Below, in pieces: positions 1 through 9,259 of a stretch of 51,612 nucleotides of DNA. Position 1 is the first letter of the stretch, and each line of letters begins with the position of its first letter. Below the pieces are notes generated by a model. The model worked only from the letters and a program-made list of their open reading frames with translations, searched no databases and had not been told where the DNA came from. The translations under genes were made by a program, and so were the position numbers. Source of the DNA: CAZMSD01 sp964568855 (GTDB lineage Bacteria > CAIWAD01); the NCBI GenBank assembly GCA_964568855.1, contig CAZMSD010000028.1, positions 1-51,612 of the forward strand. The letters are read 5' to 3'.

Positions 1-205
1 ACGGACTCAGGCGCTCGACGCGGCATGAGCGCTTTTTTCAGGGTCGACTATCTACTATTCACTCAGCGGCGGTTCCGACTACAGCTGGCAGGAGATTGTC
101 AGCTACGACGAGAATGACGGGGTTTACGAGTGGCAGATTCCGGACGGCCTGAATTCCACCGAATGCCGGATCAGGGTCGATATCAAGGATCTGGGTAGCA
201 CGCTG

Positions 206-2419
206 GTGGGTGCCGACGGCAGCTGGGGGAATTTCACGATCTACCAGGGTGGCGGTCTACCGGAGCTGGCGAACGATGTGCGTCGGGACTGCGACAACGA
301 TCCCGACTACTTCAAGTTCAGGCAATCGGACAGCACCTGGTGCGCGGTGGGCGTGCGCAATTTCTTGGGGGAACAGTGGGGGATCGAGCTCTACGGCGAC
401 ACTTCCTTTGTGGATCCGCTGGTCTCCATCCCTGGGGGATACGATGTCCCCTACGTGGTGCTGGACGGACATAATCTTCCGGAGGAGTACCGGGGGATCA
501 AGGTCACCGGGCCGGACGACGGAGACATGGCGCTGGCTGAGTTCGAAGGAGGCAAGGAAACCCTGACAGTGGGAGGCAACTACTTCTCAACCTGGCCCTT
601 CTTCGAAGTGGTGGAGATGTACGATATCTGGCTGGAACCGGGTGAGTATTCCTTCCACTTGGAACGGATGGAAACCGGCATCGCCAACCTGGACCTGGCT
701 CTATACAATCTCGGAGATCCGTACTACGGAGCCCGCAACGAGTTCTACCAGAGTGCGAGTTCGAACAACTGGGGTGCATGGGAGGATGAGAGTTTCACCT
801 GCGAGGTGACTCAGGCGGACTGGTTCGGGCTCTGCATCAGCTCCCGCACCGATGGATACGGCGAGTTCAGGCTGCACATCCACCTGGACGGCAGCTGGAG
901 CGGTGATGTCTCCACAGACTGGCACGATCCGCTCAACTGGTACAGTCTGAGCGTGCCGGATTCCACCACGAATGTCGTAATCACCGCCGGTCGTCTTAGT
1001 TATCCGATCATCGAAGGTGCCAGTGCTCACTGCGACGACCTGGAGGTCAAGCCGGGCGCTTCCCTGACCCTGAATCACGATCTGCACGTCGGCGGTCACG
1101 CCCTTGTGGCCGGCGATCTGCACATGGCGGACGAGTACTCCGTATTCAATGTGGCCTATCACTTCTACTGTGAACCGGGCTGCGACCTCGACATGGCGGA
1201 GAACACCCAGATCAGGATTTCCGGCAATCTGGTCGTCGAAACCGGTGCCCTGGTGGATCCGCAGGCGGGCACTTTCATCTTCGAGGGCTATGAGGGTTCC
1301 GAGATCCAGAATCATGACTATCGCACCTCGTTCCACAACATCGAATACCACAAGTATCCCGGGCTGCTCCACTTCAGCAGCTACTGCACCGAGGATTTCG
1401 CCATCACCGGCAACCTGATCCTGCTCAACGATGCAGGACTGCAGTGTGATTCGGAACATCGCGTCAAGCTCAGCGGGGGTATCTACAAGCTGCCCGGGTC
1501 CTACTTCAACTTCAACGCCGGGAAGTTCATGTTCAGCGGATCCAACTCGAATCTGACCACCACGGCGATGGATTACTTCAACGACCTGACGCTATTCGAC
1601 AGCGAAATCGACCTGCAGAGCGATCTATACGTGAATGGTGAACTGAAGATCATTTCAGGACATCTCAACCTGGGGTCTTACGATCTCTACCTGCAGGGCC
1701 ACTGGAACAACCATGCCGGAGCCGGCGTACTGGGGACGGCCACCGGCACGGTTCATTTCTGCGGCGTGGATGCGGACCAGGCGCTCATCGGCGACACCGA
1801 TTTTCCGACGCTTCACCTGCAGAATTTCTTCGGTGAACTCTACTGCCCCTCCGGCGCTATCAATTGTGACAACTGGCAATGGACCGTGGGTGCGCTGCAT
1901 ATCGACGGGGCGGTCTTCAATGCTGCTGATATCGTCAGTACAACGCTCCGTGGAGAGTACATCGTCGACGCGGGGGAACTCAACCTGTACCAGGACGCCG
2001 CCGACTACGTGGACCTCAACGCCGGGATCACCATCACCGGCGGCACCATGCGGGTCTTCGGCGGCTATCCGATCGACAGCTACTGGCCCTACACCCAGGA
2101 CGCTTCCATCACGATGAGCGACGGAGTGCTCGACTTCGTGGACAACGGCATCTACCTCTATGACGGGGCCTACCTGCTGACCGACGTCATCACCGGCGGC
2201 ACGATCCGCACTTCCGGCAACTTCACCGGCGCGCGGCACGACTTCAATCCGGGCGGCGGCACAATCGAACTGTACGGCGGCAACGACGCCGATTTGGGTC
2301 ACGGCATCGGCAGTAGTTTCCACGACGTTCGGATCGATAAGGAAGCAGACCGCCAGGGCGAAGGGGCCGGCGATCGGCTGGGCCAGGGAAAGCCGGTCTC
2401 AAGTCCGACCGGGCCGTAG
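206..2419 (+). CDS. Secreted repeat-rich surface protein, fragment 1 of 3 (5'-incomplete, frameshifted)
   Basis: First of three consecutive reading-frame segments that read as one protein of about 1,800 residues. GTG 206 is only the first start codon in frame: protein-like sequence (IYYSLSGGSDYSW) already runs from about position 41, so the true start lies upstream of the window or before a frameshift near the T6 tract at 33-38. The segment has an Ig/pre-peptidase-like beta-rich N-terminal part, then a module with WHDPLNW...VP typical of large FCB exoproteins, then repeats of the form 'hydrophobic strand, GDL/GNL, G-x-L' with periodic F-H-N/D-h-x-h-x-K motifs, as in extracellular beta-helix-like proteins. 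Its end (after FHDVRIDK) turns into low-quality sequence and stops at 2417, while the repeat pattern resumes in the next frame. Function unknown; adhesin or surface structural role inferred. Confidence 0.6.
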   Translation: MGADGSWGNFTIYQGGGLPELANDVRRDCDNDPDYFKFRQSDSTWCAVGVRNFLGEQWGIELYGDTSFVDPLVSIPGGYDVPYVVLDGHNLPEEYRGIKVTGPDDGDMALAEFEGGKETLTVGGNYFSTWPFFEVVEMYDIWLEPGEYSFHLERMETGIANLDLALYNLGDPYYGARNEFYQSASSNNWGAWEDESFTCEVTQADWFGLCISSRTDGYGEFRLHIHLDGSWSGDVSTDWHDPLNWYSLSVPDSTTNVVITAGRLSYPIIEGASAHCDDLEVKPGASLTLNHDLHVGGHALVAGDLHMADEYSVFNVAYHFYCEPGCDLDMAENTQIRISGNLVVETGALVDPQAGTFIFEGYEGSEIQNHDYRTSFHNIEYHKYPGLLHFSSYCTEDFAITGNLILLNDAGLQCDSEHRVKLSGGIYKLPGSYFNFNAGKFMFSGSNSNLTTTAMDYFNDLTLFDSEIDLQSDLYVNGELKIISGHLNLGSYDLYLQGHWNNHAGAGVLGTATGTVHFCGVDADQALIGDTDFPTLHLQNFFGELYCPSGAINCDNWQWTVGALHIDGAVFNAADIVSTTLRGEYIVDAGELNLYQDAADYVDLNAGITITGGTMRVFGGYPIDSYWPYTQDASITMSDGVLDFVDNGIYLYDGAYLLTDVITGGTIRTSGNFTGARHDFNPGGGTIELYGGNDADLGHGIGSSFHDVRIDKEADRQGEGAGDRLGQGKPVSSPTGP

Positions 2420-4527
2420 TGAATGAGCAGACCATCCGCTTCCACCGTGACGGCACTTCCTACTCCGTATCGCGCATGAATTCCGTCACCGTCAACTCGA
2501 CCCTGGACATCGACGGCGACCTGCTGCTCATCAGCGGTTTCTTCGTTCCGGACTCCAACGTCGTTGACATGGATGGTGATTTCGACATTTCCGATCAGCT
2601 GAATCTAGACAGCGACGATTACATCAGGGTGGGTACGGACGTCCTCTGGCGGGACGGTTCGCAGTGCAGCGCCGCGGGCGGCGAGTTCCACTGCGAGGGC
2701 AACTGGATCTTCTACGATGGCTGCAATGTCCCGCTGCAACCGGTGGTAAGGGTCTACCTGGATGGCATGAGCCCAGGTGAAATCCACAATTACAGCTACA
2801 GTCTTAACGCACAGTTCGGCGATCTGTGGATCGACAAGTTCCAGGGCAGCCTGGTCTCCCTGGATGACAACGGCTATCCACATGAAGTTGTTGGTACTCT
2901 GCACGTCAATCCTGGAAACCATCTACACGTGCACAGCGCGATTCTAAACCTGGAGTCCCCGTTTGAGCTGCCCTTCGGCGCGACGATCACCGTTGACGCC
3001 GGTGGTCTGATCGAAGGCGACGATGTCACCATCGGCGGTGAACTTGAACTGGGTGAGGGCTCGTTGACGGTGCACGACACCTTTGTTCTCAGCTATGGCG
3101 CCACTCTTAACCTCGCCGGCGGCCAGGTGCTCTGCGACCGCGCCTATACCGGCAACTTCATGAGCATCGCCGGCGCGCTGAACTTCAGCGACGGCTTGTT
3201 CGAGGTGAGCAACGACGGCCTGCAGTTCGGCGCCGCCAACGGCAGCACCATCTCCGGCGGCGCCTTCCGCCTGGGCGGCCACCTGCGCGCCTTGCATGAA
3301 ATGGGGTTGCAGCCCGCCGGCGGCGTGTTCGAATTCACTGGCAGCATCTATCCCTCCATCGAGGTGTCGGAGGACAACTGGCTGCATGATCTCATCGTCG
3401 ACAAGAGCGGCGGCACCGTCTCCACGCTGGATCCGCTGACCGTCAACGGCGATCTGCACCTGGTCAACCGCGCCCTGAATACGATGGTTAACGCTTTGAC
3501 GATAGGCGGAGACCTGTTGATCGAGACCGGCGGACAACTCGATCCGGACGAGGGTGGCGTGTCGGTAGGTCTGAACTGGACCAACCTGCGTGGTGCCCAG
3601 GGTTTCCTGGAGACGAATTCCAGCGTCACCTTTTTCGGTGACACTCCCGCCTCCATCCTCAACGACGAAACATTCCACGGCCTGACGGTGGACAAACCGA
3701 CGGCGACAGGCTACTTCTTCGAAATCGAGGATTCTCTCTTTATAGACGTGCTGGGCGATTTACTGGTTCTTACCGGACCGCTGATGTTGAACGACGAAGT
3801 CACGCTGGATGTGGACGGTGATATTACCATTTACGGCGGTGCCGGCCTCTGCGCCTATCCGCTCTACAACGGCATCGCAATCGACTGCGGAGGCAGCTGG
3901 TACGACTGGAACTCCACCTACGACTACCGCGTGGGATTCAATCCCGGAACTTCGATGGTCACCTTTGACGGCTCCGGCGAGCAGTGGATCGAGACCTGGC
4001 CCACCGCCGAGTTCTGGGACCTGACCATCGACAAGCCCGGCGGGACTGTGGTCAGAGAATGCAACCTGTGGATCCAGCACGATTTCAACCTGTTGTCGGG
4101 CAACCTGGGCAACTTCAATGAGCCCGTGGAGATCCACTACTTCGAGGGCGACATCTACCAGACTCCCTGTACCGACATCTACGATCCCAATTCCGATATC
4201 TGCCTGACCGGAGCGGCCGAGCAGCTGGTCAACCTGCAGGGGACCTACCAGTTCACCAACCTGCTCGTGCAGAAATCCGATCCGGAGACCCGCGACGGAC
4301 TGCCGATCCTTAGCGATCCCAAGGAAGCTGGACAGACTCGAGAGGACCGTTCTGAACCGGCGATACTGCTGAGTGATCTTGACCTCACGGGTGGTGGTCT
4401 GCAGCTGACCGCCGGAACCCTGCAGTTGAATGGTCATGTACTGAGCCTGTCAGACGGGGGCCGAGTGCTTGATCGAATCCAACGGCGTGTTGAACATGTC
4501 TCAGGACTCCCAGCTGCTGCTGGGTGA
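2419..4527 (+). CDS. Secreted repeat-rich surface protein, fragment 2 of 3 (frameshifted)
   Basis: Continuation of the upstream fragment in another frame. The GTG at 2419 is not a convincing start: no signal peptide, and the frame is open upstream to about 2341. It holds at least five copies of a beta-repeat marked by L-H-D-L-I-V-D-K-S-G-G, H-G-L-T-V-D-K and W-D-L-T-I-D-K-P-G-G-T, each followed by L-x-V-x-G-D-L and a short turn, plus F-x-G-S/F-x-G-D elements. The last roughly 20 residues before the stop (after LSLSDGG) no longer fit; removing one G from the G5 run at 4456-4460 joins this frame smoothly to the next fragment. The domain type is recognised by pattern only; no function is claimed. 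Confidence 0.6.
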   Translation: MNEQTIRFHRDGTSYSVSRMNSVTVNSTLDIDGDLLLISGFFVPDSNVVDMDGDFDISDQLNLDSDDYIRVGTDVLWRDGSQCSAAGGEFHCEGNWIFYDGCNVPLQPVVRVYLDGMSPGEIHNYSYSLNAQFGDLWIDKFQGSLVSLDDNGYPHEVVGTLHVNPGNHLHVHSAILNLESPFELPFGATITVDAGGLIEGDDVTIGGELELGEGSLTVHDTFVLSYGATLNLAGGQVLCDRAYTGNFMSIAGALNFSDGLFEVSNDGLQFGAANGSTISGGAFRLGGHLRALHEMGLQPAGGVFEFTGSIYPSIEVSEDNWLHDLIVDKSGGTVSTLDPLTVNGDLHLVNRALNTMVNALTIGGDLLIETGGQLDPDEGGVSVGLNWTNLRGAQGFLETNSSVTFFGDTPASILNDETFHGLTVDKPTATGYFFEIEDSLFIDVLGDLLVLTGPLMLNDEVTLDVDGDITIYGGAGLCAYPLYNGIAIDCGGSWYDWNSTYDYRVGFNPGTSMVTFDGSGEQWIETWPTAEFWDLTIDKPGGTVVRECNLWIQHDFNLLSGNLGNFNEPVEIHYFEGDIYQTPCTDIYDPNSDICLTGAAEQLVNLQGTYQFTNLLVQKSDPETRDGLPILSDPKEAGQTREDRSEPAILLSDLDLTGGGLQLTAGTLQLNGHVLSLSDGGRVLDRIQRRVEHVSGLPAAAG

Positions 4528-5632
4528 CCTGGGCGGCGTGTTCGTGATGGGCCGGCTGGAACTGATCGGCGTGGAAGCGCACCCGGCGATTCTCAGCCAC
4601 AGCAGCGGTGGTCACTACTACTGCACCGTCAGCGGGGGAGGCACCCTCAGCGCCGAGTACGCACTTTTCGAGTACATGAACACGCAGGGCGTCGACATCA
4701 CCGACGCCGGCTACCTGGACCCGGTGCACACGCTGCATCATTGTACGTTCCAGCAGGGACCGCTCTTCGGCACCCTGCTGCAGATCAACAACAACCAGTC
4801 CGGACTGGTCATCAACGATGCCGTATTCCCGGACAACACCTGGATGGGCATGTACAACGCCGCCAGGACGGTGTATCACGAACCGATGGAAACGGTAACC
4901 TTCGCCGGCGCCACAGGAGGCTTCTCCGGGGAAGAATTTGAGAGCGATCCCTACAACGCCATCGACTGGATTGCGGGCGGCGATCCCGATCTGTTGATCA
5001 GCGATCTCTACTGGAGCCAGACCGATCCGTACCTGCTCGATTATGTCGAACTGCATTTCACAGTCGAGAATCAGGGAGCCGTTCCCAGCGGGCAGTTCAC
5101 ACTGGGCTTCTACAGCGATTCGCCGGTTCCCCCCACCACCATGGACACGCCGGACCAGTCGCTGATCATCGGCAGTATTCCACCCAGCGGCACTTACAGT
5201 AGTTCCTTCTGGCTAACATCCGAAACCGCCGCCGACTGGTCCTCCTGGCTGCTGGCCGATTGCGCGGAGGAGGTCGACGAGAGCGATGAGAACAACAACC
5301 ACGGCGGTCCGGCGTCGATCAGCTGGCTGCCCTTACCGCCGATCACCGACCTCGTGATCGGTTACGACAGCGATTACGGAATTGTGACGCTCACCTGGAG
5401 CTACCCGATCTGGTACAGCTATTTCAATATCTACCGCGACCTCATTCCCTACTTCACGCCGGGTCCGGGGAACCTGGTCGCGAGTCAAAGCGAGACGATC
5501 TTCTCCGAAGACGCGACCGGAGAATACTACTACCTGGTGACGGCGGTGCGGGAGATGGTTGCGACGGGAGGGGAAATCGCGAGCGGAGGAAAGGGAGTGT
5601 GGCTGGATCAGGAAGCCCCTGAGGGCAGGTAG
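4469..5632 (+). CDS. Secreted surface protein, fragment 3 of 3: CARDB and FN3-like C-terminus
   Basis: C-terminal part of the same broken gene. It starts with the end of the beta-repeat region (SQDSQLLLGDLGG), followed by a parallel-beta-helix-like segment. A CARDB-type adhesion module spans about residues 170-270 (LLISDLYWSQ, VENQGAVPSG, then the DESDENNN turn), and an FN3-like module lies at about 285-375 (PPITDLVIGYD, TLTWSYPIW). The protein ends in a basic/acidic tail without the QNYPNPFNP sorting domain seen at 50050. An intrinsic terminator follows 37 bases downstream, so this is the true gene end. Likely exported and surface-exposed; substrate or partner unknown. Confidence 0.62.
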   Translation: MIESNGVLNMSQDSQLLLGDLGGVFVMGRLELIGVEAHPAILSHSSGGHYYCTVSGGGTLSAEYALFEYMNTQGVDITDAGYLDPVHTLHHCTFQQGPLFGTLLQINNNQSGLVINDAVFPDNTWMGMYNAARTVYHEPMETVTFAGATGGFSGEEFESDPYNAIDWIAGGDPDLLISDLYWSQTDPYLLDYVELHFTVENQGAVPSGQFTLGFYSDSPVPPTTMDTPDQSLIIGSIPPSGTYSSSFWLTSETAADWSSWLLADCAEEVDESDENNNHGGPASISWLPLPPITDLVIGYDSDYGIVTLTWSYPIWYSYFNIYRDLIPYFTPGPGNLVASQSETIFSEDATGEYYYLVTAVREMVATGGEIASGGKGVWLDQEAPEGR

Positions 5633-5668
5633 AAGGCGGATTCGATCGCTAAAGGCGGGACTTATCAC

Positions 5669-5702
5669 AACCCACCTCGACCGCGTTCGGGGTGGGTTTT
5701 AT
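5669..5702 (+). terminator. Intrinsic terminator of the surface-protein gene
   Basis: AACCCACC (5669-5676) pairs with GGTGGGTT (5691-5698) around a G+C-rich loop, followed by TTTTAT. It lies 37 bases after the stop codon at 5632. Confidence 0.8.
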
Positions 5703-5721
5703 ATTGTGGCGACTGGAGCCG

Positions 5722-5744
5722 CCGTATCCGCCCGGCGGATGCGG
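5722..5744 (+). other. Stem-loop upstream of rarA
   Basis: CCGTATCCG (5722-5730) pairs with CGGATGCGG (5736-5744) with one G-U pair and a five-base loop. No T-run follows, so it is not a classical terminator. It sits 19 bases before the rarA ATG and could affect translation; role unproven. Confidence 0.4.
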
Positions 5745-5763
5745 TCAAAAGACACGGATTTCC

Positions 5764-7101
5764 ATGCAGGACGACCATAAAGCCGATCTCTTCAAGCGCG
5801 ACGAGGACGTTCCCTCCCTGGCGCCTTTGCCGGAGAGGATGCGGGCCCGGCGGCTCGAGCACGTCCTGGGCCAGGAGCATCTGACGGGCGGCGAGGGCCT
5901 GATCGCGCGCCTGCTGGAGGGCGGGCACCTGGAATCACTGATCTTCTGGGGACCGCCGGGATCGGGTAAGACTACCCTGGCGCGGCTGCTGATGCGCGAA
6001 TGCGACGCCGAATGTCACACGCTGAGCGCGGTGACCAGCGGCGTCGCCGACTTGCGCCGCGTCATCGCCACGGCCGGGGAGGCTCTGCGCCTGCGGGGCG
6101 AGCGCAGCCTGCTGTTCATCGACGAGATCCACCGCTACAACAAGGCCCAGCAGGACGCCCTGCTGCGCTGCGTCGAGGAGGGTACCCTGGCGCTGATCGG
6201 AGCCACCACCGAGAATCCGGGCTTCGAGGTGATCCGGCCCCTGCTCTCGCGCTGTCACGTGCTGCAGTTCCGACCGCTGGGCGACGGGGCTCTCGCAGCG
6301 CTGCTGCAACGGGCGCTGGAGGAGGACGCCTGGCTGAATGAGCAGCGGGTAGTGCTCGCCGAAGGTGTGGGCGAGCGGCTGGTTTCCCTGGCGGGAGGGG
6401 ACGGACGCAAGCTGCTTCAGTACCTGGAGATGGCGGTCTCGGTCAGCCGCCCGGACCGCGATCGCAGACGGACGGTGGACGCTGAGTCGCTGGAGAGCGC
6501 CTTGCTGCGAAGAGTGCAACCCTTCGATAAGCGCGGCGACCAGCACTACGACCTGATCAGCGCCTTCATCAAGTCCGTCCGCGGCAGCGACGCCGACGCC
6601 GCGATCTACTGGCTGGCCCGGATGCTCGAGGGCGGCGAGGAGCCGCGCTTCATCGCCAGGCGGCTGCTGATCCTGGCCAGCGAGGACGTGGGCAACGCGG
6701 CGCCCAACGCGCTGGTGCTGGCCAACGCCTGCTTCGAAGCCGTCCACAAGCTGGGCCTGCCCGAGGCCATGTACCCGCTGGCCCAGTGCACGGCCTACCT
6801 GGCCGGGCAGCCCAAGTCCAACCGCTGCGCGGCGGCGATCCTCGAGGCCCGCGGGCTGGTGCGCGAGTCCCCGGCCGCGGAGGTCCCCCTGCATCTGCGC
6901 AACACGCCCACGGAACTCGCCCGCGGGTTGGGGCACGGCGACGGCTACCTCTATCCTCCCGATCACGAAGGCAGCCATGTGTCACAGCAGTACCTGCCCG
7001 CCGAGCTCGAGGGCCGCGTGTTCTACCGCCCGGAGGACCGCGGCCTGGAGGCCAGGATCCGGGAATACCTGCGCCGCTGTTGGCCCGAGCGGGACCTGTA
7101 G
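5764..7101 (+). CDS. rarA: Replication-associated recombination protein A (RarA/MgsA AAA+ ATPase)
   Basis: 445-residue AAA+ ATPase of the clamp-loader group that acts at stalled replication forks and interacts with SSB; cytoplasmic. Walker A GPPGSGKT is at residues 63-70, Walker B LLFIDEIHR has Asp120-Glu121, and sensor 1 is seen in IGATTENP. The C-terminal half carries the RarA-specific helical and tetramerisation region (KSVRGSDADAAIYWLARML, LASEDVGNA, YLPAELEGRVFYRP). ATG 5764 was chosen over the longer in-frame GTG at 5692, which lies inside the preceding terminator. The next gene, rlmH, starts 10 bases after the stop. Length and motifs are normal for the family. Confidence 0.95.
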   Translation: MQDDHKADLFKRDEDVPSLAPLPERMRARRLEHVLGQEHLTGGEGLIARLLEGGHLESLIFWGPPGSGKTTLARLLMRECDAECHTLSAVTSGVADLRRVIATAGEALRLRGERSLLFIDEIHRYNKAQQDALLRCVEEGTLALIGATTENPGFEVIRPLLSRCHVLQFRPLGDGALAALLQRALEEDAWLNEQRVVLAEGVGERLVSLAGGDGRKLLQYLEMAVSVSRPDRDRRRTVDAESLESALLRRVQPFDKRGDQHYDLISAFIKSVRGSDADAAIYWLARMLEGGEEPRFIARRLLILASEDVGNAAPNALVLANACFEAVHKLGLPEAMYPLAQCTAYLAGQPKSNRCAAAILEARGLVRESPAAEVPLHLRNTPTELARGLGHGDGYLYPPDHEGSHVSQQYLPAELEGRVFYRPEDRGLEARIREYLRRCWPERDL

Positions 7102-7111
7102 GATGGCCGGC

Positions 7112-7582
7112 ATGAGGTTCCGGATCCACCTCGTGGGCAGGACGCGCGAGTCCTGGGGGCGGGCGGCGGAAGAGGAATACCTCAAGCGCCTGACGCCCCT
7201 GGCGGATGTCCAACTCGTGATACACCGCGCGGCCCCCCTCGGCGCCGGAGCGGACCCGGCGGCCATCCGGCGGGTCGAGGCGCGGAACCTGCTGGGCTCC
7301 CTGGAGGAGCGGGAGTTCCCGGTGGCGCTGGATGCGGGGGGCGAGAACCTGGCCAGCGAGGAGCTGGCGCGTCGGATCGGTGCCTGGCAACTGGAGGGGA
7401 ACTCGCGGATCGCAGTGCTGACCGGCGGCGCGAGCGGCCTGGACCACAGCGTCCTGGAGCGGGCGCGGCTGGTGCTTTCGCTCTCGCGGATGACCTTCAC
7501 CCACCAGATGGTCCGGGTGGTCCTGCTCGAGCAGCTGTACCGCGCCCTGATGGTCCTGGCCGGGCGGCCGTATCACAGGTAG
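7112..7582 (+). CDS. rlmH: 23S rRNA (pseudouridine1915-N3)-methyltransferase RlmH
   Basis: 156-residue SPOUT-class methyltransferase that methylates pseudouridine 1915 in helix 69 of 23S rRNA on assembled 70S ribosomes. Seen: N-terminal beta strand FRIHLVGR followed by EYLKRL, the SAM-binding knot loop LTGGASGLD, and the family signature LSRMTFTHQM followed by EQLYRA and a terminal GRPYHR. ATG 7112 is preferred over ATG 7103 because AGGA at 7100-7103 then has an 8-base spacing and the protein begins MRFRIHLVG as in homologs. It lies directly after rarA, probably in one transcript. A GTATCAC element (7570-7576) covers the last codons. Confidence 0.95.
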   Translation: MRFRIHLVGRTRESWGRAAEEEYLKRLTPLADVQLVIHRAAPLGAGADPAAIRRVEARNLLGSLEEREFPVALDAGGENLASEELARRIGAWQLEGNSRIAVLTGGASGLDHSVLERARLVLSLSRMTFTHQMVRVVLLEQLYRALMVLAGRPYHR

Positions 7583-7656
7583 CCGGTCGACCTCGCCGCA
7601 GCGTGGCGCCAGGCAGGTGTAACACGCGGATCAACCACAATCGCGGAGAGTCAGGA

Positions 7657-9198
7657 ATGCAATCGGAGCACCAGTCTGTCGATCGCTACGTCACCAATTC
7701 CGACCGGCGCGTGTACTGCCTGCGCGGCCTGCCGCCCGAGGTCCGTGCCGTACTCTTCGCCTACGTGAGCCGCAGCCCGCTGAGTTTCCGAGAAAACCTG
7801 AAGAAGCTGCTGCGCGAAGGGGAGCTCGATCTCGCCGCGGAGGATCCGGGTCCGCGCTTCGATTCGGCCCGGGCTTCCCGCTTTCACGAGAAATGGGTGC
7901 TCGAGTACGGGCACGCCAGCGTGGCCGAGCACGCGAACCTGCATTTCGCGGTGGAGGACGTATCCATGCTGGCAGCCAAGATCCTCGAGGACAACCGGCT
8001 GGCTTCCTTCACCGAGAAGAGCTCGCGCTACCAGGTCTTTGATCTCCACCGCTTCCACTGGCCGGCGGAGCTCGAACCAGGCCCGCTGCGGGAAGAAGCC
8101 CACGCCCTGGTGGGGGACCTGTTCCGCGCCTACGGCGAGCTTTACGAACCTGTGCGCGAGCTGCTCGCGGCGAAAACCGAGCGTCCGACCGGGCTGGGAG
8201 AGCGGGCCTGGCGCGGAACCCTGCACGCCGCGGTCTGCGACGTGATACGCTACATCCTGCCCGCCGGCACGCTGACCAGCCTCGGCATCACGGCCAACGC
8301 GCGCTCGGCGGCGCACATGATCCGCAAGCTGCGCGCCCACCCGCTGGCGGAAATGCGCGGGCTGGGCGACGAGCTCGAGCGGGAGGGTACCGCGATCTGC
8401 CCGGTCCTGCTGAAACATGCCCGACCGGGATCCTACGCCCTGGAGCGCGGGGAGCGACTCAAGGCCGTACTTCGGGAGTTGGACCTTCCGCCGCAGGACG
8501 AGCAGGCCCGTCACACCGCGCCGCGGGTCCGACTCGTGGATCACGATCCCGAGGGCGGAGAGGCGGTCTGCGCGGACCTGCTCTACGCGTCGGGGAAGCG
8601 TTCGCGGGAGGAAGCGGGGCACCTGGCCCGCGGAATGGGACTCCAGCGACGGCGGCGACTGCTTGCAGCGGCGCTGGACCGCATGGGCCCGCACGACTGG
8701 CCGCCCCGCGCCCTGGAACAGGTGATGGTCACGGTGGAATTCTGCGTGGATTTCGGGGCATTCCGGGACCTGCAGCGCCACCGCATGGCCACGCAGAGCG
8801 TGCCGCCCCTGGACTGCGCGTGGTCCTACGAGACGCCGCCGGCGCTGGAGCGTCTGCCCGCCGGAGGGCGTTTCCACGAGCTGATGCAACGGGCCGCTGA
8901 GACCTGGCATCGCATCAGCGGGCACAACGCTCAGGCCGCCTCGTACTTCGTGCCCCTGGCCTACCGCATTCCTTTCACGTTGCGCATGAATCTCCGCGAG
9001 TGCGAGCACCTGGTCCGCCTGCGCAGCGCCCGCAGCGGACACCCGTCCTACCGCCTCGCTGCGGTGGAACTGCAACGGCTGCTGGGAGAAGCCTACCCGG
9101 AGTTGATCGACTGGTTCAGGGTGGACCGCGAGGAGACTCCCTGGGCGCGCGCCGGGGAGGAAGAGCGAAATCAGGACCGAGCCCCGGCCGGCGCGTGA
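7657..9198 (+). CDS. Double-domain ThyX-like flavin-dependent thymidylate synthase family protein
   Basis: 513 residues, about twice the usual ThyX length, made of two ThyX-like halves. Canonical ThyX converts dUMP to dTMP using FAD, NADPH and methylene-THF and carries RHRxxSxNExSxRY. The N-terminal half has D112-N-R-LAS-FTE-KSSRY (ending R124, Y125), which keeps the E-x-S-x-R-Y end but lacks the first R-H. The C-terminal half has RHR at 374-376 followed by MATQSVPPLD, keeping the start but losing the rest. Each half also has its late helix (ITANARSAAHMIRKL; YRIPFTLRMNLRECEHLVRLR). Catalysis may need both halves, or the protein may have another role. ATG 7657 follows GGAGAG at 7645-7650, so the longer GTG start at 7603 is unlikely. 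Confidence 0.8.
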   Translation: MQSEHQSVDRYVTNSDRRVYCLRGLPPEVRAVLFAYVSRSPLSFRENLKKLLREGELDLAAEDPGPRFDSARASRFHEKWVLEYGHASVAEHANLHFAVEDVSMLAAKILEDNRLASFTEKSSRYQVFDLHRFHWPAELEPGPLREEAHALVGDLFRAYGELYEPVRELLAAKTERPTGLGERAWRGTLHAAVCDVIRYILPAGTLTSLGITANARSAAHMIRKLRAHPLAEMRGLGDELEREGTAICPVLLKHARPGSYALERGERLKAVLRELDLPPQDEQARHTAPRVRLVDHDPEGGEAVCADLLYASGKRSREEAGHLARGMGLQRRRRLLAAALDRMGPHDWPPRALEQVMVTVEFCVDFGAFRDLQRHRMATQSVPPLDCAWSYETPPALERLPAGGRFHELMQRAAETWHRISGHNAQAASYFVPLAYRIPFTLRMNLRECEHLVRLRSARSGHPSYRLAAVELQRLLGEAYPELIDWFRVDREETPWARAGEEERNQDRAPAGA

Positions 9199-9259
9199 GA
9201 CTTGTGGCGGCTGATCCGGAATCCAGCTATATTCAAGGGCAGGAAACCAAGGGAGGCAC

